Of a stretch of DNA of 40,983 nt, positions 10,226 to 21,566 are shown piece by piece. A program made the position numbers and the translations under genes. A model generated the notes under the pieces. The model did not search any database. It was not told where the DNA came from and worked only from the letters and a program-made list of their open reading frames with translations. Source of the stretch: Saccoglossus kowalevskii (Eukaryota; Hemichordata; Enteropneusta; Harrimaniidae); NCBI RefSeq assembly GCF_000003605.2, contig NW_003132881.1:1-40983 (forward strand). Direction: 5' to 3'. Positions within the stretch are counted from its first letter, which is position 1. The number at the start of each line of letters is the position of its first letter.

Positions 10226-12840
10226 AATGTGAGAAGATACACTGATGCGATGACTCATTATAGTATCATGTTTGCAATATGTTTGCAAAATGTTTGCAAT
10301 ATGCGGCTAAGGACGACGACATGTTATATCAAAATTCTGAGTATGAAGTAGTGTGCGTCCCCTCGCCCCATCTGAACCCGCAACTGGTCTATTGGTGTGT
10401 GTGCTTGGAAGTGTATATGTCATCAATAACGCTGTACCGCTTCTTAACCTGAACGCCTATAGAGTTATTTATGCGCAGTTGCTGATGTTATGAACAGAAT
10501 AATACTCCAACTTATGAAAATTACTTGTGACTAAGAAGGCATAAAACTGCGAGCGAAGGCGACGAGAACACCTTCGAAGTGTTAATGCCACAACTAAAAA
10601 TTATTTTCATATTCATTATAAATGAGGTCTTATGCATTTTGCGGATATTTATGTGCACCGTATTTTCCGTAATAATAATCAATCAATTGATAACTCAGTA
10701 ATTACCAGCGTGGACACGTGAACGTTTTCACATCTCGAAAACAATGTAGTTTGTATGCAGCCATTTCACTGATCAGAAAACCGTTATCTTAAAACGCGAA
10801 AGTTTTACAAATAAAGCACCCAAAATTGCCACCATCTAGAGGGAGCAAATTTCACGCAGTTATGTCGCCGATTGTATGTTACAGCCACATTTTCAAATTT
10901 GGGTTTGTTCATCGCCGAATTGCACGATTTTCGTTTATAATTTTCGACAAATTTGCATAACAAACATATACTAGAGTATTCTACAGCGTATCGTCTGATA
11001 TCGGCGCGGTTTTATGACCTAATCTATCAGTTACCGATACCGTGATATTTATCGGAAAACGACTGGTTTTAACCACAGTCGCCCGAAACTATCGATATTC
11101 GAATCTGTTTATTTGTTTTGACTCAAGTCATCATAATTCATGTACATGTATGGTCAATACAATAAAACGTATGTGACGTCACCGTAAATTAGCGACGAAG
11201 CGTTCTATGACGTATATCGGTGTCACGAAGGTCGTTTGAAGTGTCGATATCGTTCAGATCTGTAGTCGTCAATCAATGAAGCTTTTTTAGGTTTTTGAGA
11301 GATTTTACCATATTTTGGATGACACATGACTACATAACCAAACATAGTTGTTGATTTGAACAACATTGTTTTCACTTATATACGTCATTCTGACGTCAAA
11401 GATGCTCTGACACAAACAAGCGCGGCTTTTATGAATGGTGTATAGACACATTTTGCTGCAGAATAAAACAAAAAATATTGGAGGTTCATGCGACAAACAT
11501 ATAACACAAATGAACATCAAGTATTTTGTTTAAATGTCAGTACTTGAATGTGACTTTCACGAAATGTCACTGTTAGTGATTTGTATAAAAGAAAATTTGA
11601 CATAGTTGAACATTTTAGTTTCGCTTCCCCTACCCAATGACAGCCTCTTCTCACAGCAGGTAGAATTTTATCATACAACATAATTTGACAATTATCGATT
11701 TGTTCACGTGCCAATAAAATCGAGACCAATGTTACATTCCGTGGTCGATTGTCCGAAGCGAGCAAACGTTACGTAATAGTGTACATAATAATGACAGGGT
11801 GTTTTCAACGTGGTTCTGACATGTATATATTTGTGATCTATGAAACTTGATTATATATACAACTAAACTGTATACAATGTGTTACATGCATTTTTAAATT
11901 ATTTATCAATTATACTATCATCAATTACGATGGTAAATGCGATAATTGGAAAGGGAACAACTAATTGTATTACGTGACACGTATTGTGACTTTATTAGTT
12001 TTTAGATCGATCGACGTCATCTAAAATTATGATGATGTTGTATATATATTTATGACGTCAGCCCTACTTGGAGATGGGCGTCGTCATTATCTTAATCACC
12101 ATCATAAGATCACATTTCATTATCTCAAATTAATATGAAAAGATGTACTCGACAACGCTTCGTGACTGGAACCGGAAAATGGACGCGTGTATTACAAAAT
12201 TACATGTAGCTAGCACAATTAAAAACTGCGAGTAACTTAAAGCTACCAGTGACTGGATCAATGTGCGATGAGGTTAAATTAAATAATGTGTTTTATTTAT
12301 TTATGCGCAATGATAAAAAAAAAACACTTTTCGATGTATTGTGCCCTGCATAGTAGCAGCCGACACAATTTCGTAACAGTCGGGCACAGACGAAATAGAT
12401 TATAGTTTGGAATTATAAATTTACCTGTCATAGTGGTAGAAGCACCTGTCTACCATACACGCATTACAAATTGGGCTGCCCTGGTGACACCAAAACATGT
12501 ACAAGCGGAGCATAGCAACGCAGCTTATCGATCGTGAAAAGAACGTCGAATTGAAATGAGCAGGCACAAAGAGATCCATAGAACATGGGCAATAAAATGA
12601 CACAAGCCAGTCGATCGGAGAAGAAGATAAAAACAACCATAAACACTAGCGAGCCAAAAGATATGATTAAAGTTTCATTGCTGACAAAGACTGGGCAGAT
12701 CCTCTTTACCGATCGAAGAACAATAAAATCTTGCCTTCGTCATTGTAGAGACATCAGTTTAACTTCGGTTCCTTCAGGGGTGGACATCACTTGGCGCCCG
12801 CTGCACCAGGTTGATTTTCTAACGCGTTTGTGATATACTC
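10226..12840. other. Intergenic between genes A and B
   Basis: No reliable gene. Several open frames of 60-80 codons (for example 11517-11765 on -, 12585-12833 on +) lack homology that I recognise and have no splice or promoter context. Several TGACGTCA palindromes occur (for example near 11174 and 12054). Confidence 0.5.
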
Positions 12841-12859
12841 CTTGTGTACGATTACGGAT

Positions 12860-12880
12860 AAAACTGTTGCAAACATCTAA
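12860..12880 (+). other. Possible end of the 5'-UTR exon of gene B
   Basis: A donor-like CATCTAA|GTAAGT ends an exon candidate at 12880, 457 bases before the acceptor preceding the gene B ATG. It is the counterpart in position, not in sequence, of the gene A non-coding exon donor at 1140. The start coordinate is arbitrary. Weak evidence. Confidence 0.25.
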
Positions 12881-13337
12881 GTAAGTTTTGTTTTGTCTAA
12901 TGTGAATTTCAACTCTGTATTTGTATTTGGAAGTGGTTACGATGTTTGTATAGGTTTTCGCATACGCGTCAATGTTTTTCTCGATTAATTTGTGACGGTG
13001 TACGCTTTGAGGGAATCTACATCACGTACTACACGTTAAATATGCAACAAACGTTCAACGAGATATTGAATCTACCATAAGTTGAAACATCTTACCATGT
13101 TTACCGATTTTTTTACAGACATTGTTGTCGTATCCATAGTAACAAGATATGGTATGTAAAGGGCCACAGTGAACTACGTCACTTTAAAGTTAACTGCGCC
13201 GAGTTACACTACTTTTAACTACCCCTGTACTGCCAAAGCCATTTATTAAGGTAAAACTCACTATTAAGATGCCTTGTAACTGTTTTCACTTGCGATACTA
13301 TTTCAAATTCTAACTGTTTGCGTTATTTTTTTATTAG

Positions 13338-13410
13338 ATGTGTGGAGAGGCTTTTTACACGCTTTTGGTCCTAGTAGTTTTTGCATCTAAGTGCACGGGC
13401 GAGAATGCCG
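13338..13410 (+). CDS. Gene B exon: start codon and signal peptide
   Basis: Encodes MCGEAFYTLLVLVVFASKCT then G-E-N-A, a signal peptide with a short hydrophobic core. The ATG again directly follows the acceptor (TTTTTTTATTAG|ATG), as in gene A. The exon ends in phase 1 at the donor GTAAGA (13411). Confidence 0.8.
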
Positions 13411-14668
13411 GTAAGATATTCTTAAAATAGTATCAGTTTATATAATGTCACATCACGTTCGAATTTCATATAAAAAATATCGTAATCTACACACATTTAT
13501 GAATTCGTCGCATAAGACCCATACCGAACACGATGTGGTGTATGAATTGTTAAGTCTTAAACACTTTTTACAAATTTCGGTTAAAAACAAGTCGCATATT
13601 AATGCATCAGCCACGGATAGATTAGATGTATATGCTAGCGCGGTAAGTTGTTTTCCAGTAACGCGAGTGGCATACGACCATCACGCATACGTGGAAAAAG
13701 TAGACTTCAATGGATATCCTAGATAGATGGACGCGGGTTTTAAACTCACCGCTGAATATTCACTTTCGATGACAACACGATAACGACAATTCAAGTAAAT
13801 ATCGGATCATAGTTGTTTGTTGTTAAGCTCGATTGCATAGTGTAATCATGTAAACATATAACTCACGTTCATACTAAATCTCTTTTATCATACAAACCGA
13901 ATTATTTATTTTCATTTAATTGTTTCTTGGTGACGTACTTTCCATGTAAGGAATGTGATGACGTTTACTCATCATATCGGGTGTTGTGTTTTCATTGTGC
14001 ATGTTGTGTGGATAGATTAAGAATTGTTGGGGAACATAAGCCATGAATAGAATGGATATGAAACTTCATTTCACACTCGGATGCTACCGTAACTAACAAC
14101 CCGTTCTCGGTTCACCTTTGACCCCAGCAATAATCATAAAGTTTGCTTACATCGCAATTGTCCCTTTCTATGCACTTTTACTTTGTCAGCGCCTAGTGTA
14201 ACAGTGCGTTGTGTAGTCGAGGTAACTCATGATATGAATGAAAGGACAGTAAATCTTCACTCATTAAATTTTACGCGGCCTTACTGTGGACATTTACTGC
14301 TATAATAAGGCACATCCTTGGACGATTTAGTTCACAGTCCGCCTATATTATATACACCGTTGCATGTTAGATTGGCATTTTAAAATGTAAAAATAATATT
14401 GTAACAGCGAATCTTTATCGTGTATGACGTCACAGAAAATGGCACTGTGCATGCGCGAAAAATATGAACGCCATTGCTTACCTCCGCAGCCTAGCAACAG
14501 CGGAAAACGTCATATGTGCATAAATGAACGTTGACGCGAAGGGAAAAATTATATATGTATTAATACTTGTACCAATAACGTGGTTTAACCACGCTTTTAG
14601 GTACTAGAATCAGATTATATATACAAACACGAACTCAATTTTATTCAGTTACGTTTCCTGCGATCCAT

Positions 14669-14715
<47 letters not shown>

Positions 14716-17700
14716 CAGACATAGTTTAATCCAAGTGGGCCAGTATTAACTTGTTACGTTCAACAAAGAATACAGGCAAGATTGCTGGTTTGTACAAAGT
14801 TTGCGATTTCCGTGTTCTATGCCTTAGTTTACACGTTCTCGGTTTTAAGACGTACAATGAAAGAATATGTAAACGATGTTAATTGCGATACTTTGTAGTA
14901 GCAGGGTAACGCCAAGGTCGAACATTATGGCTGCATTGTGCACGCTAACTAACCGTTAACGACTGCGATACCTCGGCGGAAAGCGTATCATGAAAGAGCT
15001 TTGTCAACAGTTTTGATAACATGGTATTCAAAATCCAAAACATCATGCTGGATATCAAATATAAATAAGTAAATCGCTACCATGGTAAAGCGCGTGCGTG
15101 TAAATAAACAATACTGTATACACGCGTTGTACGTAACATGGGACTCACATCAGACACGACGCTTTAATCAGGTTCAATTAATACTAGTAATCGATACATT
15201 ACATCGCATCATTGTATTCACGACAATCGTCTTCTCGTCCACAGATTTGAGGGTATCCGGCCTATCCATAAACAACCCCAATCCCAACCAGAATACACCG
15301 GTCTACTTAGTAGATACTGCCACCACTGTGGCTCTCATGACGTTCTACGTCAACAACGACGGACCCGATAATTTGGAAGCAGCGGCATCTGGAAACAACT
15401 ATGAAGTTAAAGTTTATATTGCTGAACTTAACAGCGATGAAACTGCTATAGTTGCCTCTGACGAAGTATCGACGTTCACTTTGTCTGACGAAAGCGGGCT
15501 ATCCGGGGCATTGGCGAACGGAGCCAACGTATTTTACATGGCAACTAATTTCGCACTGACTTATCCAAGTAATCTCTGCGCTTCGTACACCCACGTGTGT
15601 GCAAAAGTTGAAAAAGACGCCGGTGCCACTTATGACGACACTGATGCGACCAATGACTTCAATTGTCTGCCCTTCATTCAGGGAACCACTGGATCAGCTG
15701 CTGGATTAACAGACTGTCCGTCAGGTAAGATGAAAATAAGAATATGTTATATGGATAAAGATTCCAAAGACAGCTATGATTAAGGTAGTTTGCAATTAAA
15801 AAAAGTACTCAGAAATCCTTGAAATCCAGCAAAAAGGGTTGGGGACTGTAATGATCAAATTTCTGAAATAAAAGAAATATAAAGTCACCGAACTAAGTTT
15901 TCCACAAAACGACCTCAAAAATGTGTTTTTTGAATGGTTTACACTTGGTTCCTATGGCAGAAACATTCCATCGTCACGGTATCTCAACATTTTGTTCGGT
16001 GATATTTGTGAATATTGTGTAGTGTTTTGAGAGCTACATATGGCTATTATTACGAAAATTTTGAGAATTTTGAATATAAGTAATCCATGGAATAATGTGT
16101 TCTCATGGAAACCTATGGAAAATGTTCCAAAATGGCCGTATTTTAGATAATTTTGTATATGTTTTCATAAAAACACATCCTTCTCTCTGCGTACAAATTT
16201 TAAATATAAATGACGTGCATGTATGTAAATCACCACACATACATTTTTTGAATGATTTGCTGTGATCAGTTTGTTCCAAGTTTTCATGTAGCGAACTACC
16301 TTAAAAAGTTGCCATGGTGTCAAAGTACGCCCATTGACCCAATTTAATTGCAAACGAACGATCATGTATTTAGGGTTGAAGCCTTAATGTGTGAACAACT
16401 TATTTAACGTGACTGATGGGACGCTTCTTCGAACGTTTGTCTATGCACAAATGCATCGTATAAACACCATATTCACACCTAGTTACACGTTTTAAGGGTG
16501 CGTGCACAAGTTTTACTTCGGGGCTCTAATGAACACATTGCGTATTTCTTTGTCTGGTCTAGATAACCACAACTGCTATGAATCGCTTTAATTTTGCGGG
16601 TTACGGTGACAATCGCAACATTTTGTAGGAGTAGAACTTTTCCTAGGCCCCCACAACATTGAGCTTCAGTGACTTTGTGATATTTTGTCATTACGAATGC
16701 CGTACCGTGACAGTCTCGAAATCGTAAACTCTGGCTGGCTGTACTCTGGCAATGGAAATTAAACAGTTTGCAGTGTACTCCTATGATATATTCAATTCAT
16801 TTTTGTTTTACTAAACTCGTTTTTTTTCAGATATTGTACCTATTGCATTGAACGTAACCGATCCGTCGCCACCATCGTTTGTTTACGGCAGTGAAGTAAA
16901 CGTAACATTGAGCGTCACTATAGAAAACCAGGGCGGTACAGCGGTGGTCGGTTCAACAGCCAACGAAGACAACTTGGCATTCAGTAAGATCTTCATCGCA
17001 AATACTCAAAGTGAGAGTGCCTCCACTATGGTTGACTTCAGCGACACGTTGCAGTATACGTGGAATGACGTCAGTGATGGCATCGATGAATGGGGTAATA
17101 CGGAGTATAGTGGAATCACTGCTTCAATAACAATACCGGAAGTGGACTGCGCAGATTATGTATATCTGTGCATTGTATTGGATTTGGGTAAGTGACATAT
17201 TTATGTATGTATGTTACTACACCACTTGTGTTCTTTTTATTTTCTCTGGGATTTACACAGAAGATTGTGGGACGATTTCCACCTGTACGTGAAACATATG
17301 ACTCGACGTAAAAAACGGTGTTGTCTATGAAGGATTATCGAATTATGGTTTCAAGGAGGCGTCTGTGTCAGTGTGTGTTTCGGAAATCGTCTCCCAGTGT
17401 ATGTGTCTCCGTGATCGAGAACTTTGTTTTAAAGTGGTGGAGTCGTCACCTGCGCATGCGTCAGATGGCCATAGCGTGTCATTGTTTACAAACAAGCGCG
17501 GCGTCTGCCAATGAGCTTTTGCGTTTTTTTGGCGTGTGTTGTTATCATCGCCTGGGACTAAATTCCCGCGCGTGCGCAGGTGACACCCTCTCGCTTTAAT
17601 CATTCTCAATTCAACCCCACCGCGACAGTCGCTGATACAAATATCAACATCTGTCCAGAGGGGCTGTCGTCAGGCTACAACTTATGTAAAGATGATAGTT

Positions 17701-18169
17701 ATTCTATTGTAGTTTGTTAAACGCACTGTTTACTGCTCTCTGTGTTTGGAAAACTGTGCTTTTCACCTACTATAATTGTCATAATTATCTTTTTTAAGGA
17801 ATCAACTCTACAGCTGACGACGATACTTCTAATAATTTGTACTGTGGGGAATTTGGATCGTTTGTCATTGGTGGAATAGGTGAGGTGATCTGCCCCATCA
17901 TAACAACAACAGTATCGGTAACCCAAGCAGTGACCAAAGTCGCAACTACACAAGGCCAGATCAGCACGACTCCTGTCGAAGACGAATCTACAGTGGACAG
18001 TTCTATCGTCAGCGTTCACATAGCCGTCATTGTAGGTATCGCCATCGGGGGACTGGTTGTCGGAGCGGCGGCGGCGTTACTAATACAATATTCCGTTGCC
18101 AAGTTTGCTAAAGCCAAGGAATTAAAGAAAAATGCTGTGAGTGCGATGAATGGCGATTCTAAGCCATAA
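13338..18169 (+). CDS. Gene B: intact two-domain type I membrane protein
   Basis: Spliced CDS join(13338-13410, 15245-15724, 16831-17187, 17799-18169), 1281 nt, 426 residues. Every intron is GT-AG and phase 1. Predicted parts: signal peptide 1-21 or so; domain 1 about 25-184; domain 2 about 185-322; Thr-rich stalk about 335-373; transmembrane helix about 376-399; basic tail 400-426. Domain 2 has N-x-T sequons. The two domains share a C-x6/7-C...D-rich...N-x(2-3)-C signature and look like duplicates of one module with a CARDB/Ig-like pattern. A surface receptor or adhesion protein is likely from this layout, but ligand and signalling are unknown. It lies about 5 kb downstream of its paralog, gene A, in the same orientation. 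AATAAA at 18631 is a probable poly(A) signal. Confidence 0.85.
14671..14714. repeat. (CAAT)11 microsatellite
   Basis: Eleven uninterrupted CAAT units inside gene B intron 2, likely length-polymorphic. Confidence 0.95.
15085..15165. mobile_element. Family-B element fragment near a gene B acceptor
   Basis: Contains AAGCGCGTGCGTGTAAATAA, CACGCGTTGTACGTAACATG and GACGCTTTAA, matching the interior of the family-B element at 30361-30485 but lacking the full outer ends. It supplies the open sequence and an ATG upstream of the next exon, about 80 bases before its acceptor. Confidence 0.55.
15245..15724 (+). CDS. Gene B exon: extracellular domain 1
   Basis: A 480-nt symmetric phase-1 exon (residues 25-184). 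Landmarks: TTVALMTFYVNNDGPDNL (strand followed by N-x-G), LCASYTHVC (two cysteines 7 apart), an Asp-rich turn with DDTDATND, FNCLPF, then GLTDCPSG before the donor GTAAGA. The acceptor is TCCACAG at 15238-15244. The upstream in-frame ATG at 15082 lies in intron and mobile-element sequence and is not taken as a start. It aligns along its length with 4322-4783 of gene A. Confidence 0.88.
15725..16830 (+). other. Gene B intron 3
   Basis: A 1106-base AT-rich intron with donor GTAAGA and acceptor TTTTTTTTCAG. No mobile element or RNA gene was recognised. Short frames on the - strand (16165-16365, 16479-16691) look random. Confidence 0.6.
16831..17187 (+). CDS. Gene B exon: most of extracellular domain 2
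   Basis: A 357-nt symmetric phase-1 exon (residues 185-303). It begins DIVPIALNVTDPSPPSF, carries N-linked sequons (NVT twice), the strand pattern NVTLSVTIENQGG, the block NDVSDGIDEWGN and the cysteine pair VDCADYVYLC, ending LDLG at the donor GTAAGT. Domain 2 is completed by the next exon, so this intron cuts the domain before its Asp-rich turn, unlike domain 1, where the same region is in one exon. Confidence 0.87.
17433..17595 (+). mobile_element. Family-A TTAA miniature element, copy 2
   Basis: A 163-bp element flanked by TTAA (17429-17432 and 17596-17599), ends AGTGGTGGAGTCGTCACCTG and, inverted, AGCGAGAGGGTGTCACCTGC. It shares long interior runs with the copy at 8085-8240 (GCATGCGTCAGATGGCCATA, TGTTTACAAACAAGCG, GGCGTGTGTTGTTATC). 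It lies in gene B intron 4. Confidence 0.8.
17799..18169 (+). CDS. Gene B last exon: domain 2 end, stalk, TM helix, tail
   Basis: Entered in phase 1 after TTTTTTAAG. It reads GINSTADDDTSNNLYCGEF, completing the D-rich...N-N-x-x-C end of domain 2, then a second cysteine (EVICP), a stalk rich in Thr/Ser/Val, and the helix AVIVGIAIGGLVVGAAAALL with two successive G-x3-G motifs. The cytoplasmic tail of about 27 residues has six Lys and ends NGDSKP before TAA. Confidence 0.87.
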
Positions 18170-18630
18170 CGTCAATGTGCTCATTTACTCGGAACTATTG
18201 TTTAAGCAATTATATCGGCATTACAACGGTGTCTTTTTATTGAACACTCCATTGTGTTCAGGAAGTTTGAACTTTATTACGGTCTGCCTGACTGACCAAC
18301 TGAAAAGAAATTTCTAAAGTGTACTGACTGAAGTCTGGGGAGTTTTCTTCATACATAATGGATAGACGAAATACATGGGTTTTTTTTCTCATTTCTCGGT
18401 AATTACGTCCAAATTTCAGAGACGCAAAGAATGTAACTTATCTGCTGTTGTATTCGGTTATATCTAAACCCATATTCCGCCAGCTTCTTGGTGTCCTAAT
18501 ATATTTACCTATTGTGTTTTTTTAGAACCCTGGGTTAAGATCTCCCAATGCCCGTGGACCCTGGTTTACCGAACATGCTTAGTATCCCAGCAGCAGAAAT
18601 TGTGACAAAAATGCTCAGTGAAATTAAATT

Positions 18631-18636
18631 AATAAA
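18631..18636 (+). terminator. Probable poly(A) signal of gene B
   Basis: AATAAA 462 bases after the stop codon, the first canonical hexamer found downstream, followed by T/GT-rich sequence (CAAGTTTGTATTGTG). It would end a 3' UTR of roughly 480 nt. Confidence 0.5.
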
Positions 18637-18659
18637 GGATCTTCAAGTTTGTATTGTGA

Positions 18660-19560
18660 TTTCAACAACTTAACACTAGGAAAAAGATACATTTTTTTTT
18701 TAAATTTGAGAGAGAAAAGACGAATCGATATGGACGAATTCATTACCGATATTGCGGTGGTTTTAAAATATTAAGTCTCCCTAGAGGGCGTTATAGATAT
18801 GTCACGCATGCGCAGCTTACACTTTATTGTACATACTTTGATGTTTTATACTGTTGGTTATATAACGAACACAAATTATAGAGGTTGTGGGGACTACTTT
18901 TCAGAATGCTGTTTCACAGGACTTTTTTTTTATTTGACTGTCATAATAGTTGAACTTAATACTCTAATGCAACAAAATCACCGGGTGTGTAGCGTTCTAT
19001 ATCTGTAAACATAATGAATCCATCTGTTTTGTTAAAGTTTATTGTGAATTTAGTTTATCATAATTGTGTTATTGTGAGTACCACGTACCATTTGCTATAT
19101 TATATTCTCTGTTACGCTTGCTACCACCAACAAACAAACAAACAAATTCGTTTGTTTTTCAAACTATGTATATTTTGATAAGAGTGAAATAAAAAAAACA
19201 CTTCTTAGTGGTTTAAAGAAAAAAACTTTTTTAAATTTCATTCTCATTCGTATTGTCACCGGTCTGAGATTAGTTGAAGATTCAAAATTTCTGAATATCG
19301 GGCATTTGCGACTTGTGTATGCATGATGTAGATGAGTACGTGAATGGCTAAAATAGAAAATGCTATCGAATGAGCTAACCATGCTTGGACAGCCCCCTCG
19401 AATGCGGGGGATATTATTTTCTTAGCATGCTTTTCTTAAAACATGCGCAGTGATTGGTATTGTTCGTACCATATCATATCTCTTGATGACAGTTATTGTA
19501 ATTCTGCAAATTCGACGTAAATATTGACCTGTCTCAAGAAAGCAAGATGAACGGATCGCC
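18660..19560. other. Intergenic after gene B
   Basis: AT-rich; no gene recognised. Short frames at 18799-19008 (+) and 19164-19382 (-) have no supporting context. A small hairpin (CCCCCTCGAATGCGGGGG) lies near 19392-19409. Confidence 0.5.
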
Positions 19561-19569
19561 ATTTCACTA

Positions 19570-19765
19570 CAATAACAATACTTTGCAAAACGTAATCCGA
19601 GATAAAATGGTTAGTAGTTCGATTGTCACAAACATCTTTTTCGACTTTTTGTAGTACGTTTTCAGGTAAAACAAATGCGAAAAAATGACCATTCGTAGTG
19701 AGGTGATTGACCACAAAATTGAAGTTTGTCTGTGGCAGAGGTACTATTGCGTAAAGCGCAAAGAC
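19570..19765 (+). repeat. Dispersed repeat, copy inverted at 26200-26420
   Basis: Blocks TTTGCAAAACGTA, TTTTGTAGTACGTTTTCA, GTGAGGTGATTGACCACAAA and CTGTGGCAGAGGTACTATTG recur in the same order on the opposite strand at 26200-26420. Non-coding; probably a mobile element family of unknown type. Confidence 0.7.
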
Positions 19766-20009
19766 CTATAGGAAGGAGAATGACCTGTTTGTGGTTCCCA
19801 AAATTCCCTGGCTAAGTGAAGCTAACATGATGTGCGCGAAGGGCGGGAGTCAAATCTACTTGGTTTCATTCCCGGTCAACAGTAACACGCAGTTTTAGGC
19901 ATTTGTTTTACTAATATGTTTACTGTCGAAAATGTATTTACGTAACACGTCTTTATTAGTAACACCGTCTCGAAACGAACAAAGACACTACCGTGACTGA
20001 ATCACTTAA

Positions 20010-20288
20010 AGGGCTGTAGTCGTCGCCCCACGCATGCGCGAGGTATATGGGTCTCATATAAACAAAGATGGCGACTTTGAGTACGAAATGAAACGTTACC
20101 AAGCTTTAATTAGTATGTTTAGGTGATTGCATGGCATCCGAAGGAGTCACCAGCAGTAATTAGTGCAAGTCGCGCCCAGGACAACCCGCATACATGTGAT
20201 TTCCATTAGAAGAGTGCAATGGATTGCGGGAAAATCAATGTTTATCTACAGAAGTTTCGCACATGCGCAGCGCGACGAATGCCACCCT
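20010..20288. mobile_element. TTAA foldback element, third type
   Basis: Flanked by TTAA (20006-20009 and 20289-20292). Ends are AGGGCTGTAGTCGTCGC and, inverted, AGGGTGGCATTCGTCGCGC. The interior shares ATGCGC words and a GTCTCATATAAACAAA stretch with the other TTAA elements but is longer and different in sequence. Confidence 0.65.
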
Positions 20289-20611
20289 TTAATGTGTATA
20301 GTTTAGCGTATTATAATTTGTTGCTTGACATTGCAAGGAAAATCAGTGACTGACTTGCGCCGGTGCTGAACCAATCATACACGATATTTTCGTCTACGGT
20401 TGTATACGCAAAAAAACTCAAATTTTACTTTCAGAAAATGTCAGACAGATATAATATACATGTATGTGTCTCGCGGCAATCTTGATTGCTTTAGAATCTA
20501 ACAGCAAAATCTAGCGCTAACAGCAAAAGTCACGTGACCACAGAAAAATCAATTTGTGTAGCTATTGCTATATGTATCGGGTGTTCTTCGGTAGTAGGTA
20601 CATATATTTAA

Positions 20612-20722
20612 AGCGCGGTGGTCGTCGCGCAGAGCGTGTTCGAATTTCATGTAAGCAATGTATTTTACATGTTTTATACGTCGCTATGAGTATACAGGAC
20701 GCGGCACGACGACTGCCGCCCT
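20612..20722 (+). mobile_element. Family-B TTAA element, complete short copy
   Basis: A 111-bp element flanked by TTAA on both sides. Ends are AGCGCGGTGGTCGTCGCGC and, inverted, AGGGCGGCAGTCGTCGTGC. The interior CAATGTATTTTACATG and ATACGTCGCTATGAGT match the copy at 30361-30485. Confidence 0.8.
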
Positions 20723-21186
20723 TTAACATCACGTAAATGTTTTAAATAGTTGCCGTAACATTGAAAGAATTGTCGTAATACTCTCGCAAAATAGTGGAAA
20801 TTAGTAAATGTCAGGTAAAGTTAAAACGACCATTTAATGGATTTGCTATATTCAAATATAATGTCGTGGTCAGATAACAACAAATGGTCTCCCAGTCCCA
20901 CTAATACGGTTGTACAGCAAGGTGTCAGAAAACTCATGTGACGTGGTGCGTGACATCATCGATCCCGGGAGCAAATAGAAATATTCGGTACAAAAGAGAC
21001 AGCGGCCTCAGAAGTATTGACCTCAACAATTGCATAATATTACTCGTAGTCATACGCCGCCCATTACCAGCCGCCTTACATGCACAAATCATATTATCCG
21101 GCATAAGTAGTGGTGGGTACATGAGATCAGTAGAGAGACAAGGGATATGTGGCGGGCGCCCTCTATGAACGGAAATAGACCGCATG

Positions 21187-21219
21187 TCATTGGTCGACCT
21201 TCAGAAATATTATAAATAG
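21187..21219 (+). promoter_or_regulatory. Possible promoter of the carrier gene: ATTGG and TATA motifs
   Basis: An inverted CCAAT (CATTGG, about 21188-21193) and TATAAATAG (21211-21219) lie about 350 bases before the ATG at 21567. If used, transcription would begin near 21245 with a 5' UTR of about 320 nt. Motif-based only. Confidence 0.4.
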
Positions 21220-21566
21220 CAGCGTAATATACACGAAAGTCACACAACAAAAAGATATCAGGTGTAAATTAAATACTGGCTGCATCTGGTCTGTGCTACA
21301 TATTTTAGTATTTACTTGTTTATTTCATTTTACTGGTTTATCCTAGTTTGACGTCGAATTGAATGACGCAGGTTGTTGATACACCGGCAGATTTCCGTCA
21401 TAGGTATGCGAACATCTTAAGGTCAAACATTTGCGCTTGCGCAGAAGTAAAATAAGGCAGTTATTTCTATCGGCTCTGACCAGATGTTAATTTCCGGTGC
21501 CGTAAACAGTGAATTCCGTTAAAAAATGGTGTAGATCAGCGTCGTTACGAATCATTTTTACCGATC

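Larger units (their letters stand above)
13411..15244 (+). other. Gene B intron 2
   Basis: A 1834-base intron. It contains an open frame at 13445-13726 without recognisable features, a (CAAT)11 microsatellite and, close to the acceptor, a family-B-like element fragment near 15085-15165. Confidence 0.7.

Noticed and set aside
10760-11260. Several TGACGTCA (CRE-like) palindromes here and near 7547, 12054 and 14424
   Set aside because: They are scattered in non-promoter DNA and in coding sequence. The window's abundance of this word gives no basis for calling regulatory sites.
15082-15244. ATG and open frame leading into the gene B domain-1 exon, which would add 54 residues
   Set aside because: The stretch is intron plus a family-B element fragment. 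A good acceptor (TCCACAG) and phase match to the signal-peptide exon define the exon start at 15245, and gene A has no counterpart.
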